Positions 24,650 to 37,953 of a stretch of DNA of 64,000 bases are shown here, in pieces. The translations under genes and the position numbers were made by a program. The stretch's first letter is position 1; each line of letters begins with the position of its first letter. The DNA is from Ashinkailepas kermadecensis (taxonomy: Eukaryota > Arthropoda > Thecostraca > Neolepadidae), in NCBI GenBank assembly GCA_034440615.1, contig JAOTOM010004043.1, positions 107,501 through 171,500 of the forward strand, in the 5' to 3' direction. The notes beneath the pieces are model-generated. The model made no database searches. It was not told where the DNA came from and saw nothing but the letters and a program-made list of their open reading frames with translations.

Positions 24650-25385
24650 TGCTCTGTGGACCGTCGGACCCCCCAAATCTACGATCTACGGTAGTCGCCG
24701 CTGTGTCCAGTGTACGAAGTACATCGGCCTACATCCCGTGCGTCTCTGTCCGCCTTTCCAGAAAGTCCGTCTGCCCCGCCCCTCCCCCCACCCATCCGTC
24801 GGAACACGTTCAACATCGGTCTAGATCACCGGTCTGAGCGACTCGGCGCTGATATGGCTCTTCTAGTCTCGCTGTAATCGGCTCCCTGATTGATGTTCGC
24901 GCCTGTGAATGAATGAAAGAACAGTCGGATGAACGTTTAAGTTGAATGTGTGTCGACTAACTTGTCTGATAGATTAGCCCGTCTCGGAGCAGTTGTCTCC
25001 ATTCACAGGCTGATCTTGGGAGAGGGCCCTTGGTCGCTCATTTATTGATGATCCTGTGGTCGTTGCATGTACGCGTTTGATCTTCTCACGGTACGGAGAT
25101 AGTACTTCCAGCCTGGTCGATTTTGATTACCATATAGTACTATGTGGAATGAAGTTTCCAAAACATGCATAGGACATGCTAAAATGTTGATATGAGCGCC
25201 GGGTCACCGCGTAATGGCTGTGATATTCGAAGAGTCTCCAAGCCCCCACCACCATACGGGCACTGGTCAATTCACCCACTCGCCTTTCACCTTCACCGGT
25301 TGTGATGTTCAGGCTTCGATTTGGAAGCGCCCTGTTCCCTCTCATGCTGTGCATCGGTCAGCAGATGTATCTACTATAGTCGTTG
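24650..25385. other. Intronic stretch without a recognised feature
   Basis: I see no gene, repeat or SINE here. Confidence 0.4.
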
Positions 25386-25388
25386 GGA

Positions 25389-26932
25389 GGTCAGCACCTC
25401 CTGGCCGTATCTGGCCTCCGTGGCGGTCCAGCCGCGCGTCGTCCAGCGGCTCCGTAGGGAGGTCAGCACCTCCTGGCCGTATCTGGCCTCCGTGGCGGTC
25501 CAGCCGCGCGTCGTCCAGCGGCTCCGTAGGGAGGTCAGCACCTCCTGGCCGTATCTGGCCTCCGTGCGGTCCAGCCACGCGTCGTCCAGCGGCTCCGTAG
25601 GGAGGTCAGCACCTCCTGGCCGTATCTGGCCTCCGTGGCGGTCCAGCCGCGCGTCGTCCAGCGGCTCCGTAGGAGGTCAGCACCTCCTGGCCGTATCTGG
25701 CCTCCGTGGCGGTCCAGCCGCGCGTCGTCCAGCGGCTCCGTAGGGGGTCAGCACCTCCTGGCCGTATCTGGCCTCCGTGGCGGTTCAGCCGCGCGTCGTC
25801 CAGGGCTCCGTAGGGAGGTCAGCACCTCCTGGCCGTATTTGGCCTCCGTGGCGGTCCAGCCGCGCGTCGTCCAGCGGCTCCGTAGGGGGTCAGCACCTCC
25901 TGGCCGTATCTGGCCTCCTGACGGTCCAGCCGCGCGTCGTCTAGCGGCTCCGTTGGGGGTCAGCACCTCCTGGCCGTATCTGGCCTCCGTGACGGTCCAG
26001 CCGCGCGTCGTCCAGCGGCTCCGTAGGGAGGTCAGCACCTCCTGGCCGTATTTGGCCTCCGTGGCGGTCCAGCGCGCGTCGTCCAGCCCGTAGGGAGGTC
26101 AGCACCTCCTGGCCGTATCTGGCCTCCGTGGCGGTCCAGCCGCGCGTCGTCCAGCGGCTCCGTAGGGAGGTCAGCACCTCCTGGCCGTATCTGGCCTTCG
26201 TGGCGGTCCAGCCGCGCGTCGTCCAGCGGCTCCGTAGGGAGGTCAGCACCTCCTGGCCGTATCTCGCCTCCGTGGCGGTCCAGCCGCGCGTCGTCCAGCG
26301 GCTCCGTAGGGAGGTCAGCACCTCCTGGCCGTATCTGGCCTCCGTGGCGGTCCAGCCGCGCGTCGTCCAGCGGCTCCGTAGGGAGGTCAGCACCTCCTGG
26401 CCGTATCTGGCCTCCGTGGCGGTCCAGCCGCGCGTCGTCCAGCGGCTCCGTAGGGAGGTCAGCACCTCCTGGCCGTATTTGGCCTCCGTGGCGGTCCAGC
26501 CGCGCGTCGTCCAGCGGCTCCGTAGGGAGGTCAGCACCTCCTGGCCGTATCTCGCCTCCGTGGCGGTCCAGCCGCGCGTCGTCCAGCGGCTCCGTAGGGA
26601 GGTCAGCACCTCCTGGCCGTATCTGGCCTCCGTGGCGGTCCAGCCGCGCGTCGTCCAGCGGCTCCGTAGGGAGGTCAGCACCTCCTGGCCGTATCTGGCC
26701 TCCGTAGCGGTCCAGCCGCGCGTCGTCCAGCGGCTCCGTAGGGAGGTCAGCACCTCCTGGCCGTATCTCGCCTCCGTGGCGGTCCAGCCGCGCGTCGTCC
26801 AGCGGCTCCGTAGGGAGGTCAGCACCTCCTGGCCGTATTTGGCCTCCGTGGCGGTCCAGCCGCGCGTCGTCCAGCGGCTCCGTAGGGAGGTCAGCACCTC
26901 CTGGCCGTATCTGGCCTCCGTGGTGGTCCAGT
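25389..26932. repeat. 72-bp minisatellite, about 21 copies
   Basis: Each unit runs GGGAGGTCAGCACCTCCTGG ... TCCAGCGGCTCCGTA. Copies after 26100 are all but identical and exactly 72 bp. The first 700 bp carries small deletions. Being 24 codons long, the unit gives frames of 293 codons (+) and over 400 codons (-) that are repeat artefacts. GGAGGTCAGCACCTCC contains the inverted pair GGAGGT/ACCTCC. Confidence 0.97.
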
Positions 26933-27594
26933 GGCTCCGTCCGCCAGCGAATCTTCCATCGGTCGGCGCGGCGTACACAGGTGCGCCGGCTTGGCCATGG
27001 ACGAAGTGAAGGAGTGTCGGCGTGCCGCCGGCAGCGTCATCCGGCCGCTGGCCTCGCTGTCCGGCGCGTATTGATTGCGGGTACCTGGCGGCGGCGGCGG
27101 CGGCGGCTGCCCGGACGGCCGCCGCCACTCTTCCCCGTGCCAGCAGTGCTGGCTGCATAAACAGGCGGTGCAGAGGCAGCAACCGGCAGCTGCCTGACGC
27201 TGCTGCACGTCGCGTGTCACGTGGCACGTGCCGCCACGTCTGCCGGAGCTGCCGGAGCTGCCGCACCAGCCGGGCGTGCCCCGAAAACGCACGTCCACCG
27301 TGGCGGCGGCCACCGTGTACCGGTGCGGAGCATTTCCAATAGGTCGGCCGCGCGGCGATAGATGGTCGGCGGCCCGTCATAAAGGGCTCGGTTCATTTGG
27401 AATATTGATGTGACGGGCAGCCTGTCCTGAAGCGCAATACCGCTGGCCGGGGTACTGCGGTCGACGGCCGGTTCGATGCAGTTGGTCTTAGGATACGTTC
27501 CAGTTGGAACAGCGTGCCGCTGTCCGAACCACTGATGGACAGGTGCAGTTCGGAACTCTGGCATTGTCTGGACATTTGGCTTGGTTTTAGTCTG
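26933..27594. other. GC-rich intronic stretch without a supported gene
   Basis: A short GGCGGC run lies at 27090-27108. Open frames overlap on both strands without domains. Confidence 0.4.
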
Positions 27595-27872
27595 TGGTGC
27601 TGTCCGGACTTCTGCTGCCTTCTGTACTTTCCGGGTATGTGGTACCGTGGCTGGATTTGTGCTTCATAATCCTGGATGTAGAGCGGATAATTTCGGGGTA
27701 ATCGAGTACGGAGAGGACGTTTTTCTTGAAATCTTCACAGAGCAGCTGGTAGCACTTACTTTATCACAGAGCAGTTCATTGTCGAACAGTACCATCCAGC
27801 CTCTAAAATAGACAAATGAGAGGATAATTTTCTGGAGAAGGTAATGTTCTGGATGTCAAAAATCCATAACAG
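27595..27872 (-). repeat. Dispersed repeat, inverted partner of 16434-16700
   Basis: The reverse complement aligns with 16434-16700 over most of its length, about 65-75% by eye. See that entry for shared blocks. Confidence 0.6.
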
Positions 27873-30579
27873 ACTATTTTTTTCAACCCTGTTTGGTACT
27901 ATGCGGACTTTTGTTGCACCCAGGACTTCTGGTACAATCGGAACCTCTGGCATACTTGGGGTATCTGGTGCATCAGCACCTGTGCTACAGCTGGGACTAC
28001 CTGTTGTACAGGATCCGCCGTTGTGGGGACTATCTGGGGTGGGGTGGGGAAGTCCACGGCTGGAATGCTGTCCCCTCCCCTCCATCAGTAAATCTGGCTG
28101 CAGATACGCGCAAGATATGAGTCCAGCCATTCTTCTGTCGTCCCCTGGGAACCGTGCCGACATATCTCCCACCACGATATCTGTCGCGACATCTTGTGGC
28201 ACGTTACGCACGTGCCCGCTGGAAGGGACAGTGTGCAGAGTCCAGGGTCGGTGTTTCGGCCGGCTAAAATTTGATTGTGTCACGTGCCGGATTTAGTCGG
28301 ATTTAACCGGTCTACACCGTCATAAAGATCAAAGTGTGGGAAACGTATCTTTTAAATAAGTTAAGGTTACCATGCATAAATAAATGCATGGAATAAATTG
28401 CAGCTTACAACGACATTTTATAATTAAGAGTTTAATCTAATTACTGTCTATGTAATTCCGACTTCAATGGAACATTACAAATACAATGACTTAGTTGGAA
28501 ACATACTTCACTCGCAATATAATAAACATTGCGACCAAAAGTGTCTGTTGGATGATAGTGGGAGAGTCGCATGAAGATCATGCATGAGAAACATGTATAA
28601 TGCATTTAACTAGCTTTAATTCCGATCGTATCTTCGTCTAGAACATAGCTGACAATGCCAAGAAAAGGTAAATGTGACCATGTTGCAACAAATTATTATT
28701 GATGTACTTGATGCCTGGTTGATGCTTGGTAACACGTTAGCACAGTTCTTTTCTGAGTATCCCTTCCAAAATTGGAATTGTTTGGAATGGCATGGTGCAA
28801 CATAATTGGACTCCAGTCGTGTTAGCGATGTAGCGGGTAATTATAAGATAACAAACCCGGTTTAAACTAAGAAGCTAGGATTGTGACTTTCTTTTTATGC
28901 GCTGACCACTGATTTTTCGCTTTTTGGTGAATAGATCTAGGGCAGTCAAATGAGTTAAATATTATTGTGGATGAAGAAATGTCACACCCGCTGAACTGTG
29001 CTATTTTTTCCACGAATCCAAGTTTGAATTAACCAAATTATGGGTAGGAATGCATGAAGTGCGCTTCATATGGAAGTGTACGGAGTGCCATTTGTGCTAG
29101 GAATTGTGATCTGCTCATATTGCCATTGAACTAATTTTTTTCTTCAATTTTTTATATTTTCTTCCAACAATTTTGAGTATGCTTTTATGATTTGAGTATG
29201 ATTGAGTATGTACAATATTTCATTTTATCGTATCAGAACCAATGGCAGAACATAATTTCAGCCGGCTACTGCCGACCCACGCGGTCAATCAATTATGGAA
29301 ATTTGGCAAGCCGGAACTTGGTTGAGCATGAAAGAAGCAGGCCCTTTAAAACGGCGATACTTTAGTCGGCTTGTTCCACGCCTGAATAAATTATGCACAA
29401 ACATGGAAATATAGATTCGCCATGGCGCCATTGCTTTCAGACTTTATTCAAACCATAGAGCTTTTCCGTTCAAGTAACATGCTTTGATTCGGCATGAAGA
29501 CGTCAGTGATACCACTTAAAAATGAAAATGTAACTTGGAACCTAAATGTCGTCGGGACGATGCACTTCCTGCGTCCGTAACACGTGTATAAAATTACGGA
29601 CTACAGGGTACCTAGGCACCTCTGAGTTTTGTGAAGCACACCTAATATTAAGATGGGACCAGATGAGTGGGAGGCCTGAGTGGCGCCACTTCAGTATGCA
29701 AAACGTCCTCAATTCAGTTGCCAATTCTCCACTCATTATTTTCCAGCTGCAATCATTAGGAACCATCAAGGGGTGCTGATGAATTGCCGAGCACCATTTC
29801 GCTCGGCACACACCCACGTGGCCATGACACGTCCATCCGCCCGTTCCTACCTGGAGCTGCACGCACCCAATATGTTCCGATGAACCCATTCAGTTTCCCG
29901 TGACGGCCGCCACGAGGGAGTGGCGCCACTGTCTGCGGTGAGCCTGACTAAGTTGGGCCGTAGGCTGCTCGGCAGGTCAGCGGTAGTGACCTCGGCTCAA
30001 TCTAGTGCGCAGCCTTGGATGGCATGTTAACTGCGTGGCCAATGTCCCCAGCAGTGTTGCGACCCTCCCCCCCCCCGTCAAGCCTCGATCGCCATTGTTT
30101 TAGCATAACTACGGGGGGGGGGGGGCATAGCCCCTGCGGGTATGTCATGGCCGCGGTCCCAACGGCATGAACGACAGCGTGCATGTTTTGTCACGCATAT
30201 CTATGCAAACATTTTAATGTTCATGGAATGGTGTAAATAGTATTTTGACTAAGGCATGGAAAAAAACAAGTTTACTTTCCCCAGCAGTCAATTTGTATCC
30301 GCTGAGGCCGTGCTCTGGTGGCCTGAGCGTCGGGTCGCGTAGCATGCACAGGCTGCTGAAGAATGTCATCACACCGGCATATCTACTACATGTGCATAAT
30401 GCAGCTATGCAACACCCCGCCAGCAGGTCTCCATCAACAATCAGAAGATGAGCGTTCCCCGAGTCTGTAAGCATCCCCTCCTCTCAACCCATCTGTTAGA
30501 GTCTCGTTTTACTGCTGCGCCCATCGAGCACCACCCTCCCCAGCCCTTCCGTTGGCATCTGTGGCCTTTCCGTCCATCT
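27873..30579. other. AT-rich intronic stretch without a recognised gene
   Basis: Between 28.3 and 29.5 kb the DNA is AT-rich and has no sizeable open frame. A poly-C/poly-G pair (30067-30076 and 30113-30124) flanks a 40-bp spacer near 30.1 kb and could pair as a hairpin. Confidence 0.5.
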
Positions 30580-31615
30580 CCCGGTGTCTCCTGTACCCTT
30601 TATGTCTGTCCGTCGGTGTTTCCTCCGCCATGACCGTCCGTTCGTCAGTGTCTTATCTGACTTCTCTGTCCGTCCGCCAGTGTCTAACCCGACCTAATAT
30701 TCTCCGCCAGCGTCTCACCTGTCATCTCCGTCCGTCCGTCCGTCAGCATATCACCTGCCATCTCCGCCCGTCCTCCAGTATCTCACATTCCCTCTCTGTC
30801 CGTCCGTCGGTGTCTCACCTCTCCTCTCTGTCCGTCCGCCAGTGTCCCACCTGTCCTCTGTCCGTCCGCCGGTGTCTCGTCTGTCTTCTCTGTCCGTCCG
30901 CCAGTATCTGGTCTGTCTTCTCTGTCCTTCCGCCAGTGTCTGGTCTGTCTTCTCCGTCCGTCCGCCAGTGTCTCACCTTACTCCGTCCGTCCACCAGTGT
31001 CACACATGACCTCTGTCCGTCGGCCGGTGTCTCACCTGTCCTCTCTGTCCGTCCGCCAGTGTCTCACCTGTCCTCTGTCCGTCCGCCAGTGTCTCACCTG
31101 TTATCTGTCCGTCCGCCAGTGTCTCACCTGTTATCTGTCCGTCCGCCAGTGTCTCACCTGACATCTCTGTCCGTCCGCCAGTGTCTCACCTGTTATCTGT
31201 CCGTCCGCTAGTGTCTCACCTGTTATCTTGGGCCTGCCTGTCTGTCCGTCCGCCAGTGTCTACCTGACCTTGTCGTCGCCAGTGTTACCTGTTTTGAGTG
31301 TGTGGTGTCGTCACCTATCTGTCCGTCCGCCAGTGTCTCACCTGTTATCTGTCCGTCCGCCAGTGTCTCACCTGACCTCTCTGTCCGTCCGCCAGTGTCT
31401 CACCTGTTATCTGTCCGTCCGCCAGTGTCTCACCTGTTATCTGTCCGTCCGCCAGTGTCTCACCTGTTATCTGTCCGTCCGCCAGTGTCTCACCTGTTAT
31501 CTGTCCGTCCGCCAGTGTCTCACCTGACCTCTCTGTCCGTCCGCCAGTGTCTCACCTGTCCTCTGTCCGTCCGCCTGTGTCTCACCTGACCTCTCTGTCC
31601 GTCCGTCAGCTCATC
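30580..31615. repeat. CTGTCCGTCCGCCAGTGTCT minisatellite
   Basis: Units of 24-35 bp end in CACCTG. The regular part (31060-31600) alternates 30-bp units with a GTTAT block and 34-bp units with a GACCTCT block. About 30 copies in all. Confidence 0.95.
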
Positions 31616-33984
31616 TCCTGTCTTCTCCGATCGTTATTCAGTCCGTCTCCCCTGTGTCGTCTCCGTCGGTCTGTGGGCAGCCGTCCGTCCCACATCGGCA
31701 CCGTGTTGATCCGGGCAGCTAATTCGGGCGTCGGTGATGGCAGATTGGCGAGTCAACAGCCGCCGCCACTCCGGGACACAGACGGGAACCAAATACGCAA
31801 TGGTAATAGCGTCCACACGCTCTCGCGACACGGGGATCCGGGTGGAACGCCGTCTGACGTTTATTCTGCAACGTCTTGAATCTGTTCTAAAATCCGGTCT
31901 CAATTAACGTGTGCGCGCGAAAGACTAAGTGCGTGCTTATCGCACGTATGCGACCGCACGTTTGTTCCTTGTTCGGGCCACACAGAGGGCCCCGTGTGCG
32001 GTACCCTGGTCACAGTGTTTGCTCCTTGTTTGGGCCACATGGAGGGCCCCGTGTGCGGTATCCTGGTCACAGAAGCACGCCCAAGTAATTTTCTCGTCTT
32101 CCAGTATCGGAAATCATCGTGTTTGCGGCGGACGCGGTCGCCCGCGGCAATCGTGACATGTTTGTTGTAGCCAAGTTCCTGACCATATATATTTAATGGC
32201 TTCGGAACAACACAAACAACCTGGGCGATAAGGAAGAACATTTGCCCTCGGGCTGTTGGCCTGTTGTCAGCCAGCTTCTCATTCTTTGGTACGTTTGGAA
32301 ATGCAAACTGACGTTAATTGGGTCCAGTAGGAAAACACCGACCATTACGCTGAAGTGTAATTACCAACCGACTGGGACCCTCATTAATTAATACAGCCAA
32401 TGTTCAGCATTAGCACTGTGGCATTTGACAAGCTGACTGCGGCATTCTGCAGGAGAGCCGTGGATGATGAGAAGGAATGGGTGAAAAACTAGGGTTATTT
32501 TCATCGCAATCACACATAAATAAATGTATAAGAACCAGTATACAGCCTGCATCGCGCCTGGAAGCATTGCAGCGAACTCATAAAGGGTATTCCAGTAAAT
32601 GCTAGTAATGGCAATGCATCGTGCCCATAGCCATAGGTGAAATATTTCCGTCAAACTTGGTGATGGAATTTGCACCTTATGATGCAAAATGGAAGAAAGT
32701 TTACTGTCAATTAAGCACAATGGTGTAATTTGAGGCAGAGGTGTCGTTTGTATAGTTGTACGGGCACCATAGCTTCCTCACTGCTGACACAAACTCCACC
32801 CCCATATGATTCCCCTCCTCCTTGCTTGAGGCTCCATAACTATGCATGTTTTGGCCCACCAATCGATTTCATAAAACATCTCCCTCAAACTGAGGGAAAG
32901 TTGGTGTTGTCAACATAAATGTTGTTGTAGGTGTGATATGTCACACTACATTGTCCACCCGTGATACATAATGTGACACCATATTATATGTGCATTGTTG
33001 AATAAGACCATCCATGAGCTGATTCACGAATCAGATGGACTGTTGAGTAGCGAACCTCGGCCACTGAAATCCCTGAGTTTACGTGGGGGTGCATTGCCAG
33101 CCATACCTGGACAACTGAACTGCGCCACAGCAGATGGTGCATGCCTCTGGTCCTGCTCCGGTTTGACCAGAAAAAAGCCACGGTGTCCGAGTTCTAGGGC
33201 CAAATAGGAGGTATCTGTGGTAAATCTACGTCGCATGAGGTCAGTCCTCAAGATCGTCACGGTCGTCAATTTCCAGGTGGGGTGCAATTCCAGGGTTTGG
33301 GAACGATCTCCCAGCTAGAGGGGAAAGACCGTGACCGTTTGCGCGTGGCCTGTCTTTTAACTACCGGCAAATGTTGAGAACACTCGTGATGACCACGGTG
33401 CATCGTGCATGCCTACAAAATGCACCACAAGCGAACGTAAACCCAAATCCAGGTGAGGTTCGGGCCCAGGGACTTCGGCGGTGTCGACGCAGATGTCAGT
33501 CAGTTGTAAATTATGGTCTATGCCGTAGTGATATAAATATAGTGAAATAGTGTAATATGATCCAAATAGTCGAATCACGATTTACTCGCAGCTCAGCATG
33601 AAAGCGTCATAATAAAGTGCGGCAATACAATTAATTCGTCTCTGAGGGAAACATCAATAATTTCACTGTATTCTACCTCGTCCGATGATATATTGCGATC
33701 ACGAGTTATTTAGTTGGACAGAACACATGGGTGTGTAAGGGACACCCTTTTTTCACAATATCTGAGGCTGGTGGGGCCGACAAACAGAAAAGCATGCCCT
33801 TGTCTCGAGATATATGAGGGGAGGGATGAATCTTTTCGAAATGTTGTGGAGACTGTCTTCACAATTATCTCGCCTTGGGAGAGAGCTGTGCCATGCCAGC
33901 CTAGACAGGTAGCATAACAGTTTGTTGCCCTACAAACGGAAATGAAAAAAAACAGGAGGGAAGAGGCGAAGGAAAAAATGAGAG
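31616..33984. other. Intronic stretch without a supported gene
   Basis: It contains a direct duplication of about 60 bp (31965-32012 and 32020-32072, sharing GGGCCCCGTGTGCGGTA), otherwise nothing recognised. Confidence 0.45.
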
Positions 33985-34743
<759 letters not shown>

Positions 34744-34957
34744 CATAGCTCGATCATCTGCGAAAGCCATAGCCTCTGTGTTCTGGTAGCTGTGGACATC
34801 TTAGCAAATTACCTAAACAATGCGTCAGCGTGATCTAACCTGACATGGTTGCAAAATAGTTGTTAAGCCAAATTTATAAATTGAACACTAAGAATAGTGA
34901 TGGTTTGGTTAGGAAAACGTAAACGGTTCGAAATTTGTCGACGACGGTCCGAGATGG

Positions 34958-35345
34958 TATGCTCCGAGATGCTAACGCCCCTCCCCTCCGAGATTCTAAC
35001 CGAGATGTCCGAGATGCTAACGCCCCTCCCCTCCCCCGCCTTCGACTCAGGGATTTAATGAGGTCCCCAGTACGACTGCCGGGTGGGTGCGGGCCGTATG
35101 GCTGCAGACAGCAGCCCCGACCACCCACTGGCGACCTGTGAAGCCACCCACCCGCCGAGTGCCAGGTCACGCGCCGCCGCACCGCTACAGACGGCCGCAG
35201 AACGGCGCCAGCCCGCAGCTGGCACGCGCGGCGGCGAGCCACGCGGCTCACCGCCGGTACCGGGCGGCACTCGGCGGCACGGGTAGCACTCGGTAGCACT
35301 CGGTAGCACGGGTAGCACTCGGTAGCACGGTACAGCACTCTGGAG
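34958..35345. repeat. Short duplications and GGTAGCACTC repeat
   Basis: TCCGAGATGCTAACGCCCCT plus CCCCTCC occurs twice (about 34960 and 35008). A GGTAGCACTC/GGTAGCACGG run lies at 35270-35330. The GC-rich piece between them shows no gene. Confidence 0.75.
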
Positions 35346-35404
35346 CATCGGATAACGCCTTCTGCCCCTCTGGCTGGTATCTCGTATACGAGCTGAACGC
35401 CGGC

Positions 35405-35775
35405 CTGCCTGCCACAAGTCGGTCGGTAGCGCCGGTCCTGGCTGCTGCCCCGGGATGCTGCTCTGGTCAGTGGTGCCGGTCCTGGCTGCTGCCCCGGGAT
35501 GCTGCTCTCGTCAGTAGCGCCGGTCCTGGCTGCTGCTCCGGGCCGTTGCTCTGGTCAGTTGTACCGGTCCTGCCTGCTGCTCTCGTCAGTAGCGCCGGTC
35601 CTGGCTGCTGCTCCGGGCTGCTGCTCTCGTCAGTGTCGCTGCTCCTGGCTCTGCTCTCGTCAGTAGCGCTGATGTTGGCTGCTACTCCTGGCTGTTGCTC
35701 TGTTCAGTGGCGCTGCTCCTGGCTTTGCTCTCGTCAGTAACGCTGATGCTGGCTGCCGCCCTCGTCAGTAGCAAT
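35405..35775. repeat. Degenerate minisatellite GTCAGTAGCGCCGGTCCTGG
   Basis: About nine units of 33-42 bp built from CTGGCTGCTGCTCCGGG, CTGCTCT(G/C) and GTCAGTGGCGCTG blocks. Related units resume at 36145-36270 after an inserted element. Confidence 0.88.
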
Positions 35776-36086
35776 GGTATCTGGCCTCTTAGCTACTGGA
35801 TCTCTAAGCTGCTGCTCCTGTCGGTTGCGCCTCGTCACGTTCTGATTTCATGCCCGAGGCCTTGCCTGGAGCGTCGACGTCATTTCGTGAGTGACCAGGC
35901 TCACTCCCTCCTGGCAGTTTTAGGCGATTAATCACAGGTGATTGAATCCGGAAAGCTCTTCACCTTCCTATCTGCTGTGAAACTTGGCTCTGTCTATCCG
36001 GTGTGTTAACATCAAGATGCACTGGGATGGATACGTGCAGTACAGCGGACGCAGTATAGCAATAGTTTGAACAATTAACTTGTTAT

Positions 36087-36141
36087 GGGCGCTAAATGAC
36101 CATGTAGTCGGCGCGCTAATAAACCCAACTAATCAATCAAC
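36087..36141 (+). mobile_element. Retroposon 3' tail module
   Basis: The module reads AAATGACCATGTAGTCGGCG followed by CGCTAATAAACCCAACTAATCAATC. It has the small GAC...GTC hairpin, a GCGC-type step and a TAAACCCAA(n)AATCAATCAA end shared with other copies. The 150 bp before it may belong to the same 5'-truncated element, inserted in the surrounding minisatellite. Confidence 0.6.
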
Positions 36142-36269
36142 GTCTACTGCTCCGGTCGGGAGCGCTGGTCCTGGCTGCTGCTCTGGTCAGTGGTGCTGAT
36201 CCGGTCAGTGGCGATGATCCTGGCTATTGCCTTGGTGAACGGAACTGGTCCGGGCGCTGCTCCGGGCAG

Positions 36270-36454
36270 TGTTGATTTATTGTTCATTGGGTGATTCACG
36301 ACGCACTTTATGCACATTCACGGCTAATGCCGCCGCCCACACTGATTCGCCGGTGGGCCGCAGATTCGGAAATGTCCCGAGCGGTGCGAGTGTTGAATTC
36401 GGGACCCTTATTACCCAGAGCCCAACACCTTAACCACTCGGTCATCCCCGCCCC
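36270..36454 (-). mobile_element. tRNA-derived SINE with Ser/Leu-like head
   Basis: On the minus strand the head reads GATGACCGAGTGGTTAAGGT, a class II tRNA box A (complement of 36434-36444). It is followed by a degenerate box B (GAATTCAACAC) and a tail with GTGCGTCGTGAATCACCC. GCTCCGGGCAG flanks both sides (36259-36269 and 36455-36465). The minisatellite here contains similar words, so the duplication is only suggestive. Confidence 0.7.
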
Positions 36455-36465
36455 GCTCCGGGCAG

Positions 36466-36706
36466 CGGGACTGACCTGGGTGGTGGTCCGGTGAACCAGA
36501 CTGGCCTGGGTGTTGGTCCGGTCAGTGGGACTGGCCTGGGTGGTGGTCCGGTGAACCAGACTGGCCTGGGTGTTGGTCCGGTCAGTGGGAATGGCCTGGG
36601 TGTTGGTCCGGTCAGTGGGACTGGCCTGGGTGTTGGTCCGGTCAGCGGGACTGACATGGGTGTTGGTCCGGTCAGCGGGACTGGCCTGGGTGTTGGTCCG
36701 GACAGT
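36466..36706. repeat. 30-bp minisatellite, eight copies
   Basis: Each unit reads GGTCCGGTCAGTGGGACTGG plus CCTGGGTGTT. Two units carry GTGAACCAGA in place of GTCAGTGGGA. Confidence 0.95.
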
Positions 36707-37897
36707 GATAATAGCCCGCTTCTATGGTGTCGCTGGTCGGTGGTGGTGGTATCTCCCGGGGGACTACATCTCTACCAGACGCGCTTCCCTCATTCATCAA
36801 TTAGCCTAATCGCAATAGATAGCAGCATTGTTGGGAGGGATGCTATGTGGCCGCCTGAAGATGACGCTCGCGATGCATGAAACCCATCGTTGTCTGGGTT
36901 CGAGTAGTTGGGCCGCTGGTTGCTAGGGGCGGGTTAGTCGGCAGCTTCCGCCTTAAATGACTGTCACGCAGTGTTGTATTTTTTATTTTACGGATATTAG
37001 GAAGCCACCTCGAACGTTGTGGTTCGAAATCCCAGCACGAGTCTCACTCTAAAGTACTCAATGCTCGTTTAAGGCTGGTAGCGAGGCGTACGTGTAGGTT
37101 TTTGGAAATTATTGGGAGGGTATTGACAGTATAACTTTTGACCTCATGCTTATTATTATTACTGAAATAGGCCAATATTAACTGTATGTTTCGATGACGT
37201 GTTTTTCGACAGTGAAAGAGACACCGGAGAGCCATAAAAATATGCAGTTCATTTTGGCATTTATTGATTTAGTTGTAACGTGCATTGGGTCAAAGGTTAC
37301 ACTGACAATATTATTAATAATGCTCAGTGTAGTGCTGTATACCCTTCAATATTATTGGTAGGGCACAATACGTGAAGCCAATAAACGGACCCACATTGAT
37401 TGTGGCGGGGGCATACCAAACGGGGTTCCATGTTGAAAGTTGAAGTTATCTGGAAGGCAAAGCCAACAGGGAACCAATTGCCTCCCAAAAGCATGCAAAG
37501 CTATACCCCTGCAGAGAGGTATTTCCTCGGTGACTGTGCTCTGAAGGGTTAAAGGCAATGTGTAAGGAGACAGTTTTGGCGCGTAGCAGCGTTCAATAGG
37601 AAGATCCACTCATGGGAAATTGCACTCCCCATGGCTGCGTCATTGCACTTGCTTACATGAGTGTTCCGTGTATAATGAACCTGTAATGAAATGAATGCTG
37701 GTGACTTCAAAAACCATTATGGGTGCTGGCCCACATCGTACCATGGTGAAATTTTGCATTATTGAAGAGCGATGGATCGCCCATAAGATAAAGCTAGTCT
37801 GCTGCCCCCCCCCCACAACACCACACTCAGCAGTGAAACATTAGCTAGCATTTCTTTCTATGTACAGTATCCGGATTTCGATTAAAAAAAAATGTAT
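36707..37897. other. Intronic stretch without a recognised feature
   Basis: AT-rich, no supported gene. A poly-C run lies at 37806-37813. Confidence 0.45.
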
Positions 37898-37953
37898 GGG
37901 GGCCAAATGACCCTGTGGTCGGCGCACCATTAAATCCAAATAATCAATCAAAC
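37898..37953 (+). mobile_element. Retroposon 3' tail module
   Basis: Reads GCCAAATGACCCTGTGGTCG then GCGCACCATTAAATCC and AAATAATCAATCAA. GACC/GGTC forms a perfect 4-bp stem. The same module lies at 36087. Confidence 0.6.

Noticed and set aside
25941..27380. A 479-codon minus-strand frame with 24-residue repeats
   Set aside because: It follows the 72-bp minisatellite exactly and has no non-repeat domain; its ends are random GC-rich sequence.
32388..32720. 110-codon minus-strand hydrophobic frame
   Set aside because: Hydrophobic composition fits AT-rich DNA; no family match or splice signals.
36421..36450. tRNA-Ser/Leu gene
   Set aside because: Acceptor stem and box B are degraded, and a SINE-like body follows, so it is a SINE head.
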